Assembly: GCF_000770585.1 (NCBI RefSeq)
Contig: NZ_JNCF01000011.1
Coordinates: 1 to 64,000 of the forward strand
Reading direction: 5' to 3'
DNA length: 64,000 bases
Source: Legionella norrlandica
Lineage (GTDB): Bacteria; Pseudomonadota; Gammaproteobacteria; Legionellales; Legionellaceae
The translations under genes were made by a program, and so were the position numbers. Within the stretch, counting starts at the first letter, position 1. The number at the start of each line of letters is the position of its first letter. The notes beneath the pieces were generated by a model that saw only the letters and a program-made list of their open reading frames with translations, did not search any database and was not told the DNA's origin. Below, piece by piece: positions 39,119 to 49,486 of this stretch.

Positions 39119-39907
39119 TTATAAGCGAAAACTAGAAATCAAACTGGTGACCATTAATGACCAACCATTTACCAAAACAAAAAAAATAATTTTAAACGGC
39201 AAAGAAATCATCATAGGAGAGAGCATCATCATCCCCATAGACATAAGAATACTAGCCGTCACTAAGTCAATGATTAAAAAAGGAATAAATATCAAAAAGC
39301 CTATTTGAAAGGCTGTTTTTAACTCGCTGGTAATAAATGCTGGGATAACGGCAAACATAGGTGGTTCTTTGGATGAGGCCTGAGTTTTAGCGAGCTTTAA
39401 AAACATATTTAAATCAGCTTTTCGCGTTTGTTTGAGTAAAAACATGCGTAGACTAGCACCGATTCTCTCTATTGCCACTTCATCACTTATTGTTCCTTTC
39501 ATATAAGGATTGATGCTTGATTCATTAATCGTATTAAAAACGGGCATCATCACAAAAACAGTCATAATCAAAGACAAACCAACCAAAATTTGATTGCTCG
39601 GAACATTTGGAATACCAATTGCTTGCCTTAGAATTGAAAAAACAATAATTATCCGAGTAAATGAAGTCATCGTCATCAATAAAGCCGGGAGGACTGTTAG
39701 CAAAGCCATGCCTAATAAGATTTTCAGGCTTACATTATATGTCACCTCACCAGTAGAAGAAGACGAAGTCAGTAATGGAATTGAAGACCAATCGGCATGC
39801 GCCGTTGTTGACAAAAAGCAAATCATTATACCGGTAAGATATAGACAATATTTCAGATTACTTTTCTTAAGAGGATTCAATTTTTTAAAAAACAAACTTA
39901 AGTCCAT
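39119..39907 (-). CDS. fliP: Flagellar export-gate protein FliP
   Basis: A 262-residue export-gate protein with an N-terminal signal-like helix (residues about 22-38), then NVSLKILLGMALLTVLPALLMTMTSFTRIIIVFSILRQAIG and the C-terminal VIPAFITSELKTAFQIGFLIFIPFLIIDLVTASILMSMGMMMLSP, both diagnostic. It starts two bases after the fliO stop. Confidence 0.96.
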   Translation of the reverse strand: MDLSLFFKKLNPLKKSNLKYCLYLTGIMICFLSTTAHADWSSIPLLTSSSSTGEVTYNVSLKILLGMALLTVLPALLMTMTSFTRIIIVFSILRQAIGIPNVPSNQILVGLSLIMTVFVMMPVFNTINESSINPYMKGTISDEVAIERIGASLRMFLLKQTRKADLNMFLKLAKTQASSKEPPMFAVIPAFITSELKTAFQIGFLIFIPFLIIDLVTASILMSMGMMMLSPMMISLPFKIIFFVLVNGWSLMVTSLISSFRL

Positions 39908-39909
39908 TT

Positions 39910-40170
39910 TTATATATCATTTTGTTCAATTAAATGAAGCAGGCTAAAAGTATTAGGTGAAAATCCTATAACTAATTTCACATTCTCAACAGAGATAACT
40001 ACTATTTTTTCCCTCTTACTTAAAGATAATTGATGAATAACCTTAATACCTGAAGCATTCTGATAAGAGGAATAAGTAAGTTTCTTTAGTAAGAAAACAA
40101 ATGCAAAAATTGCCGGAATAATCAATAGCAAAATCAATGCAGCGTAAAGTATTTCATGGTTCATAAACAT
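39910..40170 (-). CDS. fliO: Flagellar protein FliO
   Basis: An 86-residue protein with one N-terminal membrane helix (about 8-28) and a small cytoplasmic domain, IKVIHQLSLSKREKIVVISVENVKLVIGFSPNTFSLLHLIE, which is the FliO/MopB pattern. FliO helps FliP assemble. It is immediately upstream of fliP. Confidence 0.87.
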   Translation of the reverse strand: MFMNHEILYAALILLLIIPAIFAFVFLLKKLTYSSYQNASGIKVIHQLSLSKREKIVVISVENVKLVIGFSPNTFSLLHLIEQNDI

Positions 40171-40180
40171 CAGATAATTT

Positions 40181-40549
40181 TTAATTTTTAATTTCAGTAT
40201 TTTTTATTAACCCTGAGAGTAACTCCATTTCTTCTAACGTAATATCACAGTATTGTAAGATATCTTTTTCCTCCATAATACCATTTTGCAAAATTTTTTT
40301 TGCTCTATCATATTGATGCTCAATTTCTTCTTTGGGCTTTCCATTAGAGAATACCATTTTATTATCCTCAATTGACTGTAGTATTGCTTTTTGTTCCTGT
40401 ATTGCCTTATGAATTAGCTTCATCCCTAAATTATTTTGAAGTGCCCTAAGTTTTGTGTTCTTAATCTGCGGATAAACAGAAAAAAGAAAAAAGAATATAA
40501 AACTTAAATTAATTGCCAACAAAATACTAAGTAAAATAATCTCAACCAT
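40181..40549 (-). CDS. DUF2802-like single-pass membrane protein
   Basis: A 122-residue protein with an N-terminal membrane helix (residues 3-25), a helical charged middle and a C-terminal HTH-like segment (IMEEKDILQYCDITLEEMELLSGLI). This is the plan of DUF2802 proteins, which occur in flagellar/chemotaxis gene blocks of Pseudomonas and Vibrio and have no assigned function. Here it lies between fliA and fliO on the same strand, with short spacers, so it is likely co-expressed. Confidence 0.6.
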   Translation of the reverse strand: MVEIILLSILLAINLSFIFFFLFSVYPQIKNTKLRALQNNLGMKLIHKAIQEQKAILQSIEDNKMVFSNGKPKEEIEHQYDRAKKILQNGIMEEKDILQYCDITLEEMELLSGLIKNTEIKN

Positions 40550-40573
40550 TCATGCTGCTCCTCTAAAGAACTT

Positions 40574-41290
40574 CTAATTACTCTCTTCAATCAGATTGTA
40601 GCCAGTCGTTAAATGCGCCTTTAATTTAGATAATAATTGGGTATGAATTTGTGAAACTCTTGCCTCTGTTATATTAAGAACTTGCCCGATTTCTTTAAAT
40701 GAAAGTAACTCATTATAATAAAGTGCTAATAAAATCTGCTCTCGATTGGATAAGCCAAGAACTATTTTTTTTAAAATTTCTTTTACTTCCGATTTCATCA
40801 CATCAACAATAGGATTGTCGTCATTATCCTGAGAGATTTCGCTTTCCGTAGCATCTTCTAAACTTTTTGCTTTCAATAAATTAATTTCTTCATTAAAACA
40901 AGAATATTCATGAAAAGTCATCCCTAACTTTTGACTGACAAGTTCTGTTGTGGGCTTTTGGTTTTCCCGATGTAAGTTATCTAAAGCATTCGCTACTTGT
41001 TTTATCGATTGGCTCAGTTCTCGAGTAATCCCAGAATGCTTTCGCAAAGCTTCATAAATAGCGTACCGAATTTTTAACGTAGCATAAGTCTTAAAAGTGG
41101 CTTGATGGTCTAATGAAAAACCATTGTTCGCTTCTATCAAACCAATAATTCCTGACTGAATAAGATCATCTAGTTCAATTGATTCAGGAACTTTCCATTT
41201 AATTTGTTGAGCAATACGCTTAACTAAGGGACCGTATTCTTCAATTAAAACAGTTAAATTATCTTGTCTTTGATTAGACTGATATTGCAT
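40574..41290 (-). CDS. fliA: RNA polymerase sigma factor FliA (sigma-28)
   Basis: Sigma-28 for late flagellar genes. Region 2 (YGPLVKRIAQQIKWKVPESIELDDLIQSGIIGLIEANNGF) and region 4 (LGLSNREQILLALYYNELLSFKEIGQVLNITEARVSQIHTQLLSKLKAHL) are typical. The ATG at 41290 gives 238 residues and is preferred to one at 41326, which would add 12 residues absent from the family. The start overlaps the flhF end by 17 bp. FlgM, its antagonist, is encoded at 30758. Confidence 0.95.
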   Translation of the reverse strand: MQYQSNQRQDNLTVLIEEYGPLVKRIAQQIKWKVPESIELDDLIQSGIIGLIEANNGFSLDHQATFKTYATLKIRYAIYEALRKHSGITRELSQSIKQVANALDNLHRENQKPTTELVSQKLGMTFHEYSCFNEEINLLKAKSLEDATESEISQDNDDNPIVDVMKSEVKEILKKIVLGLSNREQILLALYYNELLSFKEIGQVLNITEARVSQIHTQLLSKLKAHLTTGYNLIEESN

Positions 41291-42334
41291 CGCTTCTAAC
41301 AATTTTCTCTCCCTGAAAAACGGCATTTATTAATTCTATCTTATTAGGAACATGAATATCTTTTGCTATATTTTGACCATCACACCAATAGGCTATTGGC
41401 AATTGATGCCTCATGACAACACTTAAGCAAGGAGCTATCGTTTTACTTTCGTCTTTTTTGGTGAGAATACATCCAAGAGTATGTGACATACGAAAATTCT
41501 CAACCACATCATTTAAAATTTCGCTTTGAATATTACAGGGCAATACCAAATAGCTTGCTATGTCTTTATTTTCATTACATGGGCCTTCTAATAGTTCAGC
41601 TAGCTTTTTATTGTCATTAGGCTTAACCCAGCCGTATCAATTAAAGTAAGTTGCTTCTCAGAAAAAAAATAAATAGACTCTTTAAGCTCTAAAGAATTAC
41701 GTGCGTATTTGATATCAATATCCAATAGCTTACCAAAATAGTGAAATTGATTTTTTGTGATTATCCGCTGAAAATCGGTACTAATAATCCCTAAATTTTT
41801 GCTACCGTATTTATCAATAAATCGTTTGGCAAGTTTTGCGACACTCGTTGACTTACCAATGCCAGTAGGACCAATTAGGGCACATATTTTCTGAGAATCA
41901 ATAATTTCGTTTTCTAATAAAGAGATATGTGAGAATAATAGTTTAATAAAAATTTCATTACTTAATATTGCTTCTTTCTCACAGGCCTCAGCATAAATAC
42001 TGGAATACTCTTCTATAAAATCAGAAGGAAATTTAAGGCTTCTCAACCTTTGTTGAAATAAAGTAATTTTTTCAATTCGAATCAATTCTGTCTTAAGGCT
42101 GTTTTGGTCAATAGAAGCCACTTTTTCTAAAAGACTTAGTGGCTCTGGTCCGTTTTCCTTTTGTTCGCTAGAAAAATTCGTTGTATCTTTTTCTTGATGT
42201 GTTAAACCTGCAATAACTTCTACACCATTTGCACATGAAGTCTGTGAATAAATAACTGCCTCAGAACCAAGTTTTTCTTGTATTTTAATAAGTGCATCGG
42301 CCATTGATTCTGCATAAAACCTTTCCAATTTCAT
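41274..42334 (-). CDS. flhF: Flagellar biosynthesis GTPase FlhF, frame-interrupted
   Basis: SRP-type GTPase that sets the place of a polar flagellum. N-terminus KLERFYAESMADALIKIQEKLGSEAVIYSQ, P-loop ALIGPTGIGKSTSVAKLAKRF and G3 LIDTAGL are clear. The frame changes at the GG at 41620-41621; one more base gives DTAGLSPNDNKKLAELL and continues to 41274, for 353 residues in total. The G2/G3 region reads TDFQRIITKNQF in place of the usual YRIGAxEQL, a divergence worth noting. No flhG/fleN follows; fliA comes next. Confidence 0.88.
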
Positions 42335-42462
42335 AATAAAACTCCCTATCTCTTATGCAGCAAAACATCCTAAGTATATACTTAATCATAAAAAATACTA
42401 TTTACTCTCTCCAAATACTACCCAAAAAATAACTGCGGCTGCTCAAATCAACAAAATGAGGT

Positions 42463-44555
42463 TTATCCGATTCGTTCCACTATTTTAATCTGTTTATTAT
42501 TAGGTATTTCAGCAAAAGAGAGGAAATGCACGTTGGGTAAATTTGCTTTAAATAAGCGCTCAATAAGCACTCTTAACTCATCATGCACTAAAAAAATGAC
42601 TGGTAAAACATTAGTTTCACATTTTTTCACATAAGCTAAAAGTTGTGCAAATATTCGGTCAGCCAATCCAGGATCAACGACAATCATTTTTTCGTTAATT
42701 GACTGGTTTAGTTGAACTGATTTTAAAAGAATCTGTGTCAAATCATTATTTAGAACTGCAACAGGTAATTCTAACGAACTACCACAGATATTATAGACAA
42801 TCATTTGTTTTAACGCAATTCGAACAGTACTTGTGAGAACTTCTTGATCTTTTACTCGAGACCACTGTTCAATCATAGTTTCAGCAATGGTAGCAAAATC
42901 AACGATAGGTATTTCGGAAGTTAATAATTTTTGTAATACCGTAAAAATAACAGTGGTTGGAACACCATTAGCTGTCGAAGTCAAAATTTCTGCTAATTTA
43001 GGATCAGTATTAAGTAATTTATTAATCAGTTGTTGTACCTCTTCATAGCCTAATATATATCCTGCATTAGTGTAAATAATCTGATTCAAGTGGGTTGCTA
43101 TCACTGTACTGGCATCAACAACAGTATACCCTAAAGTTTCTGCATGTTGTTTTTGGTTTTCATTAATCCAATAACAATCCAAGCCAAAAGTTGGATCTTT
43201 ATCCAATATGCCCGGTAAACTTTGTTGGATGTTGCCTGCAGTAATCGCTAATAGCTTATCGGAATATACTTGTGCTTCAGCGACTTGTACGCCTTTTAAA
43301 TAAATTCGATAAACATTTGGGGGTAGAGTAAAATTGTCTTTTATATGAATTGTGGGGATTAAAAACCCTAGCTTTTGAGACAATTTCTTCCTTATACCTT
43401 TGATGCGTGAAATTAACTGTCCCTCTCGTTTCGCGCCAACTAATTGAATCAAACCATAGCCTATTTCCAATGCCACACGATCACACGAAGCCACATCATC
43501 CCAGCTTAAATCCACCAATTCATCGCCAGATCTGTTATCTCTAACATCAAGCTGCTTACCTGCATGAGCAACAATTTCTTGTTTGTTTGATGCTAAAAAA
43601 TAACTCATTATTAAACCAATAGTTGCAAACATTAGTAATGAGAGATGAGGCATTTGTGGAATCACTGCAAGGACAGTCAAAATACAAGAAGATAAGAAAA
43701 TGGGTCTTTGGTTTCCAAACAATTGTAATAGAGTTTGTTTACTGACGTCGGCTTCGTTTGACACACGCGTCACCATAATAGCCGCTGAAATAGAGAGCAG
43801 CAATGAGGGTATTTGTGCCACTAAACCATCACCAATCGTTAAAATCGAAAAAGTATGCGCCGCATTCATAAAGGAAAGGTGATGCTCTGCTATTCCAATA
43901 ATGATGCCACCAATTAAGTTAATCACTAAAATGAGCAAACCTGCAACTGCATCTCCACGGACAAATTTACTTGCACCATCCATAGACCATAAAAATCTGA
44001 TTCTGAAATGATTTCTTGTCGACGCTTTTTAGCTTCTTCTTGACTGATAACCCCAGCATTTAAATCAGCATCTACAGCCATTTGTTTACCAGGCATTGCA
44101 TCAAGAGTGAATCGGGCACTTACCTCAGAAACTCTTCCTGCCCCCTTTGTTACAACCACAAAATTAATGATCATTAAAATAACAAAAATAATCAAACCTA
44201 CAATAAAATTTCCTCCGATAACAACTTCTCCAAAAGCTTGGATTACTCTCCCTGCCGCCCCAGTTCCCTCATGACCATGCAATAAAACAATCCGTGTCGA
44301 GGCGATATTTAAGGTCAACCGTAGCAAAGTAGTTATGAGTAGAATTGTTGGGAATACATTAAACTCTAAGGGTCTGGCCACATAAAGGCATGCCATTAAA
44401 ATAACAAGAGAAATACTGATGTTAAATGTGAATAGAAGATCTAGTATAAAAGGAGGCAATGGAATTATAACCATTACCAACATCGAAATAATAAGTAAAA
44501 CAGAACCTAAGTTCGATTGTTTTAAACGATTGACACTAACCAAACTGTTGGCCAT
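42463..44555 (-). CDS. flhA: Flagellar export protein FlhA, frame-interrupted
   Basis: Main export-gate ATPase-independent engine of about 697 residues, with eight N-terminal helices and a cytoplasmic substrate-binding domain. The FHIPEP-like region (ISARFTLDAMPGKQMAVDADLNAGVISQEEAKKRRQEI) is typical. The break is at about 43986: one T more gives [32 protein letters not shown]. The cytoplasmic part includes VDASTVIATHLNQIIYTNAGYILGYEEVQQLI. A -1 error is likely. Confidence 0.94.
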
Positions 44556-44652
44556 AAACCTAATCCCTTAATCTATTTGAAAACGCCATATTTAGGTTAA
44601 TCTCAAATCCAGCTTAAAACATATGTATCTTATTATCAATGACTTAATTGTT

Positions 44653-45006
44653 CTACTTCGTATAATATTTTTTAATTAATTCAATACGATTTTCACTATT
44701 AAGGTAGTCTGCAAACAGATCCTCTCGTTTAATGTTGAGCTGTTGTAAAGACTCTCGCTCTTGATTAAGCACTAAAACAATCTGATTTAAAAAGGATTGA
44801 AAGTTTTGCAAATTAGGTACAGAAATATGATTTATTTGATTAAATTGCTCTTCATACTCAGATAAATATTTTTCAACAACAGCAATTGACTGTTTTTTTT
44901 TCTCAATTAAATTTTTTAATTCATCAAGCCTAAAACCCAGATTTTTTTGCTGTAATTTGATAATCTTTTCAACTTTTTTAAAACGTGTCATTCGACTATT
45001 TTGCAT
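44653..45006 (-). CDS. fliJ: Flagellar export chaperone FliJ
   Basis: A 117-residue coiled-coil protein (RFKKVEKIIKLQQKNLGFRLDELKNLIEKKKQSIAVVEKYLSEYEEQF), one base after fliI on the same strand. FliJ sits in the FliI hexamer and links it to FlhA. It is shorter than the E. coli 147 residues, and identity rests on shape and position. Confidence 0.8.
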   Translation of the reverse strand: MQNSRMTRFKKVEKIIKLQQKNLGFRLDELKNLIEKKKQSIAVVEKYLSEYEEQFNQINHISVPNLQNFQSFLNQIVLVLNQERESLQQLNIKREDLFADYLNSENRIELIKKYYTK

Positions 45007-45007
45007 G

Positions 45008-46329
45008 CTATTCCCCTGCTAGCAATTTTTGCAACTCCAGGATACTTCTCTCAAAAGCAATATCTTCATTATAGTCTTGTTTTAAGAATTGATTGAAGCT
45101 GTTAATTAATCTTATTCCTTCATCCAACAACTGGTCAGTCCCTGACTTATACATCCCTATTTTAATTAAGTCCTCATTTTGCAAATAATGTGAATATACC
45201 TTTTTAAAATGCATTGCTTCATTGAGGTGTTCTTTCTTAACTACATTAGGCATTACCCTACTTATTGATTTACATATGTCTATGGCTGGAAAGTGTGTTG
45301 CTTCAGCAAGCTCTCGAGATAAAACGATATGACCATCCAAGATTGAACGAACATGATCAGCGATGGGGTCATTCATATTATCCGCTTCAATCAATACTGT
45401 AAAAAAAGCTGTTATAGAACCCCCTAGAGAACTATTTCCATTACCACAGCGCTCTGCTAATTGCGATAGTTTGGCAAAGACAGAAGGAGAATAACCTTTT
45501 GCAGAAACGGGTTCTCCAAAAAGCGCATACATATTACGTAACGCATGTGCATATCGAGTTAATGAGTCGATAATCAGTAAGACATTCTGACCTAGATCAC
45601 GGAAATACTCTGCAATCGTTACAGCAGTCAGGATCCCATTAGTTCTCTCTAAAGGAGAGGTATTAATTGGAGCTGCTATAATTACCGTTTTATGTAAAGA
45701 GTCAGGTCCAATATTTTCTTCAAGAAACTCCTTAATTTCTCGGCCACGCTCACCTATCAGCCCTACAACAACTACATCGGCCTTTGTAAAACGAGTAATC
45801 ATTCCTAAAAGCACGCTCTTCCCTACTCCACTTCCAGCAAAAATTCCCATACGCTGGCCAATTCCAACAGTGAGTAAGCTATTGATGGCTCTAACTCCTA
45901 CATCAAGCTGGGTGCTAATGCGTCGACGATCGAAAGGATTTGATGCTCTGCCGGCAACAGGATTGTAATTACAGGGACCAAGTATGCCTTTATTGTCAAT
46001 CGGCAGACCAAATCCATTTAAGACTCGGCCTTTTAGTTGCCTATCAGCAGGAACTTTCAAAACCTCTTCCACAAACTCAATTGGCGTTCCAGGTAGAATT
46101 CCTACAGGTTCTTCAAAAGCAATAAAAAAGTGGTCTCATTTGAAAAACCGATGACTTCCATCAGAATAATTTTGGGGCCATGTATTTTGCAAATACACCC
46201 AATTGAAACCTTTAAACCAATTCCTTCAATAAAAAAGCCGGAAATACGCAAAATTTTGCCATGAATACTTGGAAAGTTAATTTTATCTAGATTTTGTTCC
46301 CAATAATCAAGATATTCTGTTAGGCTCAT
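45008..46329 (-). CDS. fliI: Flagellum-specific ATPase FliI, frame-interrupted
   Basis: Export ATPase homologous to F1-beta. Walker A GIFAGSGVGKSVLLGM, Walker B NVLLIIDSLTRYAHA, and GERGREIKEFLEE are intact in the second frame; the first gives the N-terminal beta-barrel. The break is in a six-base A run (46124-46129): one more base makes TTFFIAFEEPVGILPGTPIEFVEEVLKVP, for 440 residues. Its ATG overlaps the fliH end by 23 bp. Confidence 0.94.
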
Positions 46330-46909
46330 GATCGATTTTAAAAATGGTATTAATAATATTATCCATATTTACAACAAGCTCATTAATTGGTGTAATTAAT
46401 TTAAAATCACCTGGATACATTTGGGGATCAATTTCTACTTTAAACTGATCTTCATTTAACACATGCTTTTGCCACAATTCAAAATCTTGTGGAGACACTA
46501 TAACCGTGCATCTATTTTCTTCACTTATTTTCCCTAAATTTTTTTTAATGATTTGGGCTATTAGTTTAGGATCTTGTTGAAACTCCTTGTCTATTATTTT
46601 TTTCACTGTTTTTTTTACAAGTAGTGCTATTTTCTCAACCAAGGTATTGTCTACTTCTTGAATCTTTTTATTCAGTTGCTGGTTTAATTCTGTAAATAAA
46701 TCTATCAAATGATTCAAATTATGTCTTAATAATTCGGCCTCCTGGTTAGAAACTAAGGAGGATTGTTCGGATGAATCAGGGATATCAGTATTTTTCTTTA
46801 ATTCTTCTTCAATAAGTATATTCTCTTTTCTATTCTCGTCAGTAATTTCAGGAAAATTCCAAATCTCATAATCTTCGTGTATTACATGGTTATCGAGATG
46901 TTCTTTCAT
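46307..46909 (-). CDS. fliH: Flagellar export regulator FliH
   Basis: A 200-residue protein with a disordered acidic start, a long central coiled coil (about 60-110) and a C-terminal domain DPKLIAQIIKKNLGKISEENRCTVIVSPQDFELWQKHV with PGDFKLITPINELVVNMDNII. This fits FliH/YscL. It lies between fliG and fliI, the family-typical order, and would tether FliI to the C ring. Confidence 0.87.
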   Translation of the reverse strand: MKEHLDNHVIHEDYEIWNFPEITDENRKENILIEEELKKNTDIPDSSEQSSLVSNQEAELLRHNLNHLIDLFTELNQQLNKKIQEVDNTLVEKIALLVKKTVKKIIDKEFQQDPKLIAQIIKKNLGKISEENRCTVIVSPQDFELWQKHVLNEDQFKVEIDPQMYPGDFKLITPINELVVNMDNIINTIFKIDHEPNRIS

Positions 46910-46918
46910 TATTTACCC

Positions 46919-47911
46919 TTAAACAAATCCAGCATCTCTACGAGCAGTAGGGATAACAATTTTATTTGCCGCAGCTAATTGTTTTGCTTGACGGACAATA
47001 TTTTTTTGAGCCAGGATTACTTCTTTTAATCTCACAGGACCCATTGAATCGAGATCTTCCTGTATTAATTCAGCCGATTTAGAAGACATGTTTTTAAAAA
47101 AAGCTTGTTTAACGCTATCATCAGCCCCCTTTAAAGAAAGGGTTAATTGATTATTATCAACTTCATTAAGTAAGGTTTGTAAACTTCTACTATCAAGTTG
47201 TGCTAACCTTTCAAAAGGAAATATCTTTTCTTGTATTTTCTCAGTAATTTCTTTATCTTCTTTACCAAGATAGGAAATAATCTCTTTTTCAGTATCCATA
47301 TCTAAAAATGAAATAATATTCGCTGCCTTGTTTATAACATCATTATTGAGTACTTTAAATTTTTCAGTTCGCGTGAAAAATTGCTCTAAATAATTCGACA
47401 AGATTTTCATCCCTGACTCAGATAAAGGCCCTAAATTAGTCATTCTTCTGATCACTTCCTTGCTTGTTGCCTTGGGCAAATTATTAAGAATTTGTGCGGC
47501 CTTATGATTTTCAAGACACAAAAGAACGACTGTTATAATTTGAGGATGTTCATCGCGCAATGCATCTTCTATCAAGTGTATGGGTTGCCACTTTAAAAGC
47601 TCAATTCCTTTTTGTTCCTCAGTAAGACTGCTGCTTTCCATCAAAGAACTTGCTTTATGGCTGCCCACAGCATTCACTAGACTATTTTTTATATAATTTC
47701 CTGAATCGGCATTAAGACCAGACATTTTATGCGTTTCCCTGAAAAATTCATTTAATGCTTGAATTACTTCATGTTCAGACAAATCACCCATACTATTCAT
47801 AATGTCTATAATAGTTTCAACATCCTTCTGCCCTAAAACTTTTAAAACTTCAGATGCACAAGATTCCCCCATTCCCAATAAAATAATTGCTGCATCTTTT
47901 GAGGAGGTCAT
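46919..47911 (-). CDS. fliG: Flagellar motor switch protein FliG
   Basis: A 330-residue switch protein with AAIILLGMGESCASEVLKVLGQKDVETII at the N-terminus (FliF contact) and the torque domain EKIFPFERLAQLDSRSLQTLLNEVDNNQLTLSLKGADDSVKQAFFKNMSSKSAELIQEDLDSMGPVRLKEV at the C-terminus. The charged residues contacting MotA are largely kept. It begins one base after the fliF stop. Confidence 0.96.
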   Translation of the reverse strand: MTSSKDAAIILLGMGESCASEVLKVLGQKDVETIIDIMNSMGDLSEHEVIQALNEFFRETHKMSGLNADSGNYIKNSLVNAVGSHKASSLMESSSLTEEQKGIELLKWQPIHLIEDALRDEHPQIITVVLLCLENHKAAQILNNLPKATSKEVIRRMTNLGPLSESGMKILSNYLEQFFTRTEKFKVLNNDVINKAANIISFLDMDTEKEIISYLGKEDKEITEKIQEKIFPFERLAQLDSRSLQTLLNEVDNNQLTLSLKGADDSVKQAFFKNMSSKSAELIQEDLDSMGPVRLKEVILAQKNIVRQAKQLAAANKIVIPTARRDAGFV

Positions 47912-47912
47912 T

Positions 47913-49472
47913 TTAATTTGCTATCCATTTCTTAATTATATTCGCTACCTTATTTGGGTCTTTTAGGACCAAGTCTTTTAATAACTTAATCTGCTCTTCT
48001 TTCAAGTGCATCATTTCAGGAGTAATTTGATGCTCTCCAGTTATGCCCAAAGCCAATGATGGAACCATTTTAGCCTCTTTCGGTTTAAAACTCGCAATAA
48101 ATTTTTTGTATATGAGGAGAAGAAATAAAAATCCTAAAATAACGCCCAGTATCTGCTTTGACCACTCTAAGAATAGGGGCTTTTCCCAAAATGGTATTTG
48201 TGTTGGAGTTTCTATCTTTTCGGACTTGAAAACACTATTGACCACTGTAACTTGGTCACCTCTTTTTGAATTAAAGCCAATTGTTGATTTCACAAGTTCA
48301 GTTAGCTTATCTAATTTATCTTGGGATAACGGCTTAGGAACCATTTTATTTGTCTTCTTATCAAGCACCATATCTTCATCAACAATCACAGCTACTGAGA
48401 TGGTTTTTATTTTAGGAGTACTAGATTTTTTATATTGCATTGACTTTGACACTTCATAGTTTTTAATGCTCTGACTGCGACTTTGTCCAGTTTGAGGGCT
48501 GTTTTGATTATTCTGTTCTTTATTTGTAGGAGCTTGATTTGATAGAGCACCAGGCACTCCGCTTGCGTTTGCAGAGGAAGTATTTTCGCTCAATGTTTGC
48601 TCGCTGCGTACCGTTGTTTGATTTGGATCAAACGCTTCTTTAGCTTCTTCTTGCTGAGTAAAATCCAAATCAATATTCACACTTATAGACGCTTTATTTA
48701 TCCCAACCATAGGTGAAATAAGTGATTTGATTCGCCTTTCATAGTACATCTGTAAACTATTTTGATAATCTAATTCTTCTTGATTGAGATAGCTATCTTG
48801 ATTGAGGATAGAAGACAAATAATGGCCGTATTGATTCGTTATAACTACAGATCTTGGCTCTAATCCAGGCACACTCGCCGCAATAAGTTGAATTATTGAC
48901 TTAATTATTTCTTTATCATGTTCATAACCAGGAGTAAAATTAACCATTACCGAAGCAGACGGCTTTGTGTTTTCGTCAGAAAAAATATTTCTTTGCGGAA
49001 TAGCAAGATGAACCTTAGCAGCATTTACACCTTGTATCTTAGAAATAGTCCTGGCCAAATCGGCCTCTAATGCATGTACATAGCGGGCATTTTCCAAAAA
49101 TTGACTGCTACCAAACTGGTTCGAATCATTAAGATAGGCAAGACTAAAGACATTGTCCTTAGAAACCCCTGCAATGGATAAGTTTAATTTAGCTTTTTCC
49201 AAATCATTAACTGGGACTGAAACCGTATGATTATACTCATTAACTTTGTATAAAATTCCACCTTTATCTAATTCTTGCATTATTGCTGATAAATTATCAC
49301 CATCAACATAATAAGGCAAAGGAGCATAAATTGGAGATTGAACCCAATGATATAGACTTATTCCTAAAACAACACTTAAGGTTACCCCGACAAGAAAAAA
49401 GATTCGTTTGGTAACATCAAATTGAAACAAATCTCTAAGTACCTCTAAAACTTTAGTAATACTTTGATCCAT
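47913..49472 (-). CDS. fliF: Flagellar MS-ring protein FliF
   Basis: A 519-residue MS-ring subunit with two membrane helices (residues about 22-42 and 430-450) and ring-building motifs between them: KGGILYKVNEYNHTVSVP, SRSSQFLENARYVHALEADLARTISKIQGVNAAKVHLAIPQRNIF-type text and SVMVNFTPGYEHDKEIIKSIIQLIAASVPGLEPRSVVITNQYG. The C-terminal tail for FliG is short but present. Confidence 0.96.
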   Translation of the reverse strand: MDQSITKVLEVLRDLFQFDVTKRIFFLVGVTLSVVLGISLYHWVQSPIYAPLPYYVDGDNLSAIMQELDKGGILYKVNEYNHTVSVPVNDLEKAKLNLSIAGVSKDNVFSLAYLNDSNQFGSSQFLENARYVHALEADLARTISKIQGVNAAKVHLAIPQRNIFSDENTKPSASVMVNFTPGYEHDKEIIKSIIQLIAASVPGLEPRSVVITNQYGHYLSSILNQDSYLNQEELDYQNSLQMYYERRIKSLISPMVGINKASISVNIDLDFTQQEEAKEAFDPNQTTVRSEQTLSENTSSANASGVPGALSNQAPTNKEQNNQNSPQTGQSRSQSIKNYEVSKSMQYKKSSTPKIKTISVAVIVDEDMVLDKKTNKMVPKPLSQDKLDKLTELVKSTIGFNSKRGDQVTVVNSVFKSEKIETPTQIPFWEKPLFLEWSKQILGVILGFLFLLLIYKKFIASFKPKEAKMVPSLALGITGEHQITPEMMHLKEEQIKLLKDLVLKDPNKVANIIKKWIAN

Positions 49473-49486
49473 AGCTGTCGCTCAAA

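Noticed and set aside
45008-46072. FliI as a true pseudogene
   Set aside because: All ATPase motifs are intact and one extra A in a six-base run restores the whole protein; this is the same -1 pattern as in nine other genes.
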